Shown piece after piece: positions 58,465 to 64,000 of a stretch of 64,000 nt of DNA (within the stretch, counting starts at the first letter, position 1; every line of letters begins with the position of its first letter). The stretch is taken from the NCBI GenBank assembly GCA_036785705.1, contig JAWUZG010000056.1, positions 11,890,501 to 11,954,500 on the forward strand, in the 5' to 3' direction. The notes beneath the pieces were generated by a model. The model ran no database searches and was not told the origin of the DNA. It saw nothing but the letters and a program-made list of their open reading frames with translations. Source of the stretch: Acanthornis magna (taxonomy: Eukaryota > Chordata > Aves > Passeriformes > Acanthizidae). Both the position numbers and the translations under genes were made by a program.

Positions 58465-61400
58465 GGCCAGGTCCTGCCACTGCAGCTGTGACAGGAGCAC
58501 AGGAGATATGGGCAGTGTTCCCACGTGGACTAGCCTGGTGCACTTGGAGAGAAAGACTTTGGAATCCACATTCAGGAGCCAACATCTTCATCGCTGTTGG
58601 GTTTGAGTGTGTGGGAATAAAGAACCATCCTCTGGTCACATTCCTGCCTTTCCCCAGAGCTGTGGGGATACTGGGCGCTCCACGTCTCAGTGCAGAGAAG
58701 GGGAGGTAGATCTCCATGTCTGGGGCCAGCAGCCTCTTGCTTAAGATCCAGCTGCACTGCTAAGATGGGTACAAATTGTTCTGCAAAACAAAAAACATTG
58801 ATTTGCATCAACTTTTCCACCTGGGCATGGCTATTTCACCACCAAGGGATGATCCTCAAGCCCGGTCTGGAAATTCTTGTGATGCTGGAGGCAGAGCTGA
58901 GTCTCCCCATGGGACATGGTTGGTCACAGCTGGGGCACTTTCCCCTCCTCAGCCTATCTCTAGGGCTCGTTGCTCAGACTTACTGACTTAGCTTGCCCTC
59001 TGCATGTTCTTCACACAGCTACACAACAAATTAAACCCCTTATTAACTAATTAAGCTATTTCTCCAACCAGGCAGGAAGGAGAGGAGGTTGTTATTATTT
59101 CTATTTTTAAATATCTATGAGAGGTACATGTGCTCGAGCAGAGGCTCAGCCCAGGTAAGACACGAGGGGTGGACAGGACCAACTGAGAGGCCCTGCTGCA
59201 GCAACAAAGTCCTTTGATGGCTTAGCTGTTTAGATTTCCACATCTGGGACAGATTTTGGGAGTGGTGCCCTGAAGGTGGCAGCCTCTGGGTGTGATGGGG
59301 ACAGCACGGGAAGGGGGGGGCCAGGAGGATGCTGAGCTCCATCCGAGTGCGACTCCAGCAGGGAGGACGCAGGAGCCCGGGGGACCCCACCGCCTCCGCC
59401 AGAGAGTGCCAACTGAGCAGTGGGTTTTAACCCCCACGCACGAGTCTCTGGAGGCTCAGACCCTCGGGCAGAGAGCTGGCATCCCACGCTTCCCCATGTG
59501 GATTCGTTCGAGCCACATTTCCCCAGCGCCCAGCTCCCCAGAGCCCTCATCATCCTCACTGTCTCCTGGGACTACTCACACACTTTTTTTTTGGGTGGGG
59601 GCTCCTTAGAGATCAAGAGTCACCCCACAGCAGCCACTGATGGAGCTGATCCAGCCCTGGGACCCCCCAGTGTCTCTCCTGGCCATCAGCCTTCCCAATG
59701 GGAATCGCAGCCAAGGGCTTTGCTGCTACACCAGGCTCTGTGTTATTGAGGCTTGCTGGATGCTCTTCAGGAGCATCCTGGCTGGCTCCTGGCAGCCTGT
59801 ACCACAGAGCTTCATTGCCCAGAGATTCTGTCTGCCTCGTGGCTCCTTTCCTCCGAGGTGGGGATGCTGTGGCTGCTTCTGCTGCGCATCATGTGGGAAA
59901 GGACAGGAATTTTGCAAGAGCTCTGCTCAGAAATGCTGCTGCTTGCTGGCAAACTCTGGCCTCCTTCCCTGCACCACGATGCGTAGCATCGGGACAGGGA
60001 GATGCCCAAGAGCTGGGGCAAGGTGGTTTCTGCAGGTGAAACCACTGATGTGAGGGATTTTTGGGCCTGGTGAGGCGGGGCAGGAACCACAGCTGCTTCT
60101 TCTCCAGCTCGATGTGGGCTCAACCTCAAAAAATGGGGTGTTTGCCCTAAGGCTGGGAGTAGGCACTGGACATGTCCTGGGGGAACTGGACAGAGTATTA
60201 AAAAAAGGTCAAAGCTACCACCAAAATGCTCAGAGGTGGGGTCAGCACTTGCATTGGTGGGGAGCTTGGTCTGTGGCCATTCTCCTTTTTTACTTCATAG
60301 AGCTATGTAGCTTCTATTTCCTTTCCTCTGAGGACTCTGCTTACTTGCTTGTTTGATTTTATTTTCCCCTTAATGCCTCCCTGCAGGGCGTGCTCCAGGG
60401 GTGTGGAGAGGCTGACCTGCTCTCTGGCTGGTGTGGATGTTTCCTTGCTGGAGGCTGCTCTCGGTGCCTCCAGCCTGTCACATCCCTGCCAGATGCAAAC
60501 TTTCCTTCGGTGCTGTTTGCTGCTGAGGGGGATCTCTGAGCATCTCTGACCTCGGGAGAGGGGCTGGTGCTCTGGTGAGGGATGGAGCTCATTGCACAGG
60601 GTGATTTAGAAAAGCTGACAGGCAGCAATGGCAGCCCTATAAACCATGTTTATGCTGATAGAATTAGCGGAGCCATGGCTGTGCCGTGCTGGAGCCCTGC
60701 AGCTGGAGCAAGAATCAGAAGGGGCAAAGCACTGCAGCAGCTGCCCTCAGCTGCCAAATCCCACTGTGTGGGGGGGCTGCAGGCAGTGAATGCCTGGTGA
60801 TTTATAAAAAGGGTGCAGTGGGGCCGTAGAGCTTTTGTGGAAGGTGCGAGGAGGAGGCAATGGGCTCTGTTTGATGCCTTTGCCTGCTGGTGTCTGTGGA
60901 CATGGGCTCTGTGTGGCCCCAATTCCCAGCACCTGCTGGGCTGGGCTGTGGGCACAGACTCCTCTGCAGCCCAGTGCCACCATCCCTGGGGACACACAGA
61001 GTGTCAGGGCTCGAGGCTGTGACACTTGTGGGGAGGGAGCTGGTGGAGGGTTTGGGGTCGGTGCTGCGGTGTGAGCGCCTGCAGAGTGTGCTGTGGCTTC
61101 AGGGATGCTGCAACGACCTGGATCCCTGTCAAGTGCCAGGGACAGGAGGATCCTATGGGTTTTCCATGAAAACTTCCCACAGGTGTCATGGAGGAGGGAT
61201 GCTGGGGAGCCAGAGCTGGGCTCTGCTGCCTGCAGCATGCCTGGGGGTTTGCAGGGCTCTCTTTGCCCCCAGGTGGGCGAGGGGCACTGGAGGAAGACCA
61301 GGGGTGCCATACCATGGATGAAGCAGCAATGCTGGGATGGGAGACGTAGAAATGCCAAAGCTGGTGGGCAGATCCAGGGCTTAATGTGACATATGCTACC

Positions 61401-63343
61401 CTTTCCCCTGCCACTGTCCCTGTAGGGCTGGTGGTGGTGCAGCATGGTCCTTCTGCGAGCAGCGGGGTGGGAAGGATGTGGCTGGGATGCAGAGAGCTTC
61501 CTGTGCCACTCCTGGTCTGCACAAATGGAAGATGGAAGGGCAAAGGGAGTTTGACACCTCCTTGGGCAGGAAGATTGCTGCAGGCACAGCTAAAGAGCCC
61601 CAGAAATGCTTTGCACTCTTTCCAGCAAAGTGACTGATGGGGACTAGGAGAGATGGAAGGATATGGGTGGGGAGGAGACTTAGCAAATTACTTTACTGTT
61701 GGTTAAATTTCTTCCGCACTAAAACATTGCAGAATTTGGGAAAAGAAGCTCAAGTCTGCCATGAAAAGAATCTCATGTCCAGCTGTGGCCAGACAAGGAG
61801 GGGAAGGTGGATGCAAAGTCATTGATGATGCAAAGCCATACCAGGAAAACGTGGGACAGGGCATGGCAAATCCCACCTTGTGCACACGCCTGAAAGAGAA
61901 ATCTCTTTCCCCTGTCTAATCCATTACCACATGCTTATTCCTATAACAAATAACTGAGTCAGCGGGAGAAAACCAAATTCAATTTATATCTCAATCCAAG
62001 CAAATATGAAAAGGCTGCCAAATCTGACAATAAAACCACAGTGATCTCAGATGTTTTCCTTCTATCTATTAAGAGGAAGGGGAGCAGAGGAGAGTTTGGC
62101 CGTGTGGGCATAGGTGGGGGTGCAGAGGGATTGGTGGGATGTTTCAGAGCTCTGTTCTCAGGTGGTGAGCACAGCTTTTGCTCTGAGGGGCACCTGCCAG
62201 ATGTGCTGGTACAGATGTGGATCCAGAGCTACCGTGGGGACAGCAAAGGGAGCAACCTGGCACTCCTGTCACCTTTCTGAAATTGTCTGAATAATGTCTG
62301 GTGGAAAAAAGTGGAGGCTTCCCACATGGTGCTGTTCCTGCTGTGTCGCTGTGGGATTCTCAGAGGCATCCCCCTTTCTGCTTTGCAAACACTACAGCTG
62401 TCTCTGCTGCCTGAGGGCACAAGGATTTTTCTTCAAAGTTTGTCAAGTTTGCCAGGCTTTCAATGAAAGCAGAGCCATGCAGTGAAGTGCCTTGTGCTGG
62501 GGGATGCTCTTTCCCAGGCAGGGTGGCAGCAGCACGTTGCCCTCCATGCCCAGGGGGTCCCATCTCTGCACTGCCCAGCGTGTGATGAATGGGTGCAGCC
62601 AGCTAAAACACTGCTGTCCCTCTTGCAGAGAGAGTGCATTGTGTGTCCTTCAGCCAGGCCTGCTCCACATGACTGGGATTTCCCTCAGAGTGAGCCAAAC
62701 CTCTTTGCAATTCCCTTTATCCCCATTTAAGCTGCCCCATCCGTGGGGTGTCCAGCTCAGCTAGTCCCAGCTTGGCTGGAGCCTGGTTTAGCTCCCTGCT
62801 GTACCCAGGTGTGTGGTGGCTCTGAGGACATTCTGCTGTGCAGTGGCACTGAAGGGACGGCAGAGATGGTGTTCACTCTTGCCGCTCCCTCCTAAGCCAG
62901 GTGACCTCCCCAAACTGAGCCGTGTACCCCTGTCCCTTCTCACTCAGGTGGTGCCCAGCTTCCAGCAACGGAAGTAGGAACAGATGGGAAGGAGAGAATA
63001 AACAAAGAGTCAAAATAGACAGTTTGATTAACTATTTTCCTAGAAGAAGGCATTTAGCAAGCTCAGCTGAGCTATAAATATCCTATAATGTTCCTCTAAT
63101 ATGTGAGGAGAGCTGGGGAATGGGAAGGGGGGGATTTTCTTCATGTAAACAAATGCAGAAAAAATAGTGGCAAGAGGAACAAAAGGAACTAATGAATTCA
63201 AGTCAAACACCCTTGTTTGGCTCAAAGATGAGGCATTTCTTGGGCAGCCTGTGACCACATCCAGGCAGTTCATTAGCCTCTCCTGATCCTGAACTTGAGA
63301 CTTTTTGTTCCCAAATGCTGGGGTTTTAGGGCTTGCTATTGTT

Positions 63344-63395
63344 CTTTCTTTTTTTTTTTCTTTTTTCTTTTTCTTTTCCTTTGTTTTTTTTTTAG
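63344..63395 (+). repeat. Polypyrimidine tract
   Basis: About 50 bases almost entirely T with C interruptions, ending TTTTTTTTTTAG. It resembles a very strong splice acceptor, but nothing downstream looks like an exon. Confidence 0.9.
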
Positions 63396-63806
63396 CATAA
63401 AAAACAAGTTAAGTACTGTGAGAACGAACTCAAACATTTCATGTTGAACTAGAATGAGTTTGTTTGGTTTTCAGCTTGAAAAGTTCACACTTCGTGAGCA
63501 CTGCACATGAATAAGGGCTGGATTCAGTCTGTGGAGGACAGGCAGAGGATGGATGATGGCGGAATTCATGCATAGAGCAAGTGGGGGCACAGATAACCTG
63601 GGATAAGCTCTGTAAGACCTGTACTTTGCTCAGGAAAACCTTGTGCATACCCCACGCTAATTTGCTTTTTACCCACTCAAACCACAAAAGTGCAAAAGGG
63701 AGGGAAGGAGTTGCTGGTCCTAGGCTATGTTAGAAACACTTTTGTCTCATTAGAATCTGCTTTCACCTGCTACTAATTTTCCCCTCATTACAAAGGCCTG
63801 GAATGA

Positions 63807-63827
63807 TTTGTTTGTTTGTTTGTTTGT
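63807..63827 (+). repeat. (TTTG)5 microsatellite
   Basis: Five uninterrupted TTTG units. Confidence 0.95.
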
Positions 63828-64000
63828 CTGAATGAAGAGTAAAAAAAGAGCTGTTAGATGTTCAGGGTGAGGAAATGACAGCCTGTGCTGGTGGGGGCAT
63901 GCTGTGCGCTGAGCCAGTGATGGGCATGGGGAGAAAATTGCAGCAATGAGTTCCTTCCTGGGCTTTCACAGCAGCCTGAGAAGGGTGGGAGAGAGTTTTA

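Larger units (their letters stand above)
44514..64000. other. Right intergenic region, no gene recognised
   Basis: About 19.5 kb without a supportable exon on either strand. By synteny it should be the 5' flank of NTRK3. AT-rich motif clusters and simple repeats are listed separately; the remainder shows nothing I can name. Confidence 0.6.

Noticed and set aside
62482..62730. Cys-containing plus-strand ORF resembling a zinc-binding motif
   Set aside because: Cys spacing fits no zinc-finger class I know and there is no splice or promoter context.

Overview
The window is vertebrate nuclear DNA, most likely from a bird and possibly a songbird. The evidence is a CR1 LINE fragment, an LTR of the avian ERVL type, small spliced introns with GT/AG borders, compact CpG-island promoters, and the gene order DET1 - MRPS11 - MRPL46. 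The same trio lies together on human 15q26 in the opposite overall orientation, with NTRK3 beyond MRPL46 and AEN/ISG20/ACAN beyond DET1. By that synteny, which is recalled and not tested here, the left edge points towards AEN/ACAN and the right edge towards the NTRK3 5' side.

Layout. 1-16.4 kb is GC-rich intergenic DNA with no supportable protein-coding gene. It holds simple repeats, a 62-bp minisatellite near 12.9 kb, a CpG-rich element with a perfect CRE palindrome near 12.6 kb, and several AT-rich islands dense in homeodomain-type motifs that look like conserved noncoding elements. 16.4-17.6 kb is the DET1 promoter: a minisatellite, a CTCF-type site, ETS and YY1 motifs, a likely noncoding first exon and a short first intron. 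17.58-27.69 kb holds the four coding exons of DET1 (+), followed by a long 3' region with an ancient MIR-like SINE and a polyadenylation signal near 30.3 kb. 30.7-38.4 kb is intergenic, with a degraded LTR and a small CpG-rich element carrying an RFX X-box. 38.47-41.97 kb is MRPS11 (-, six exons) and 42.06-44.51 kb is MRPL46 (+, four exons). These two are head-to-head, with under 100 bp between start codons. 44.5-64 kb is intergenic DNA with microsatellites and further candidate noncoding elements.

Function. DET1 is a substrate-receptor or bridging subunit of CUL4-DDB1 ubiquitin ligases that works with COP1. MRPS11 (uS11m) and MRPL46 (mL46) are mitochondrial ribosome proteins, one from each subunit, sharing one bidirectional promoter.

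The most notable oddity is that the first coding exon of DET1 carries two single-base indels (+1 near 17,700 and -1 near 18,352). They cancel each other, so every annotated residue outside and between them is recovered only by shifting frame twice. A CR1 LINE tail begins two bases into the following splice donor. I found no evidence of an undescribed multi-gene system. The remaining findings are regulatory or repeat-based, apart from one speculative 58-codon ORF with a signal-peptide-like start.
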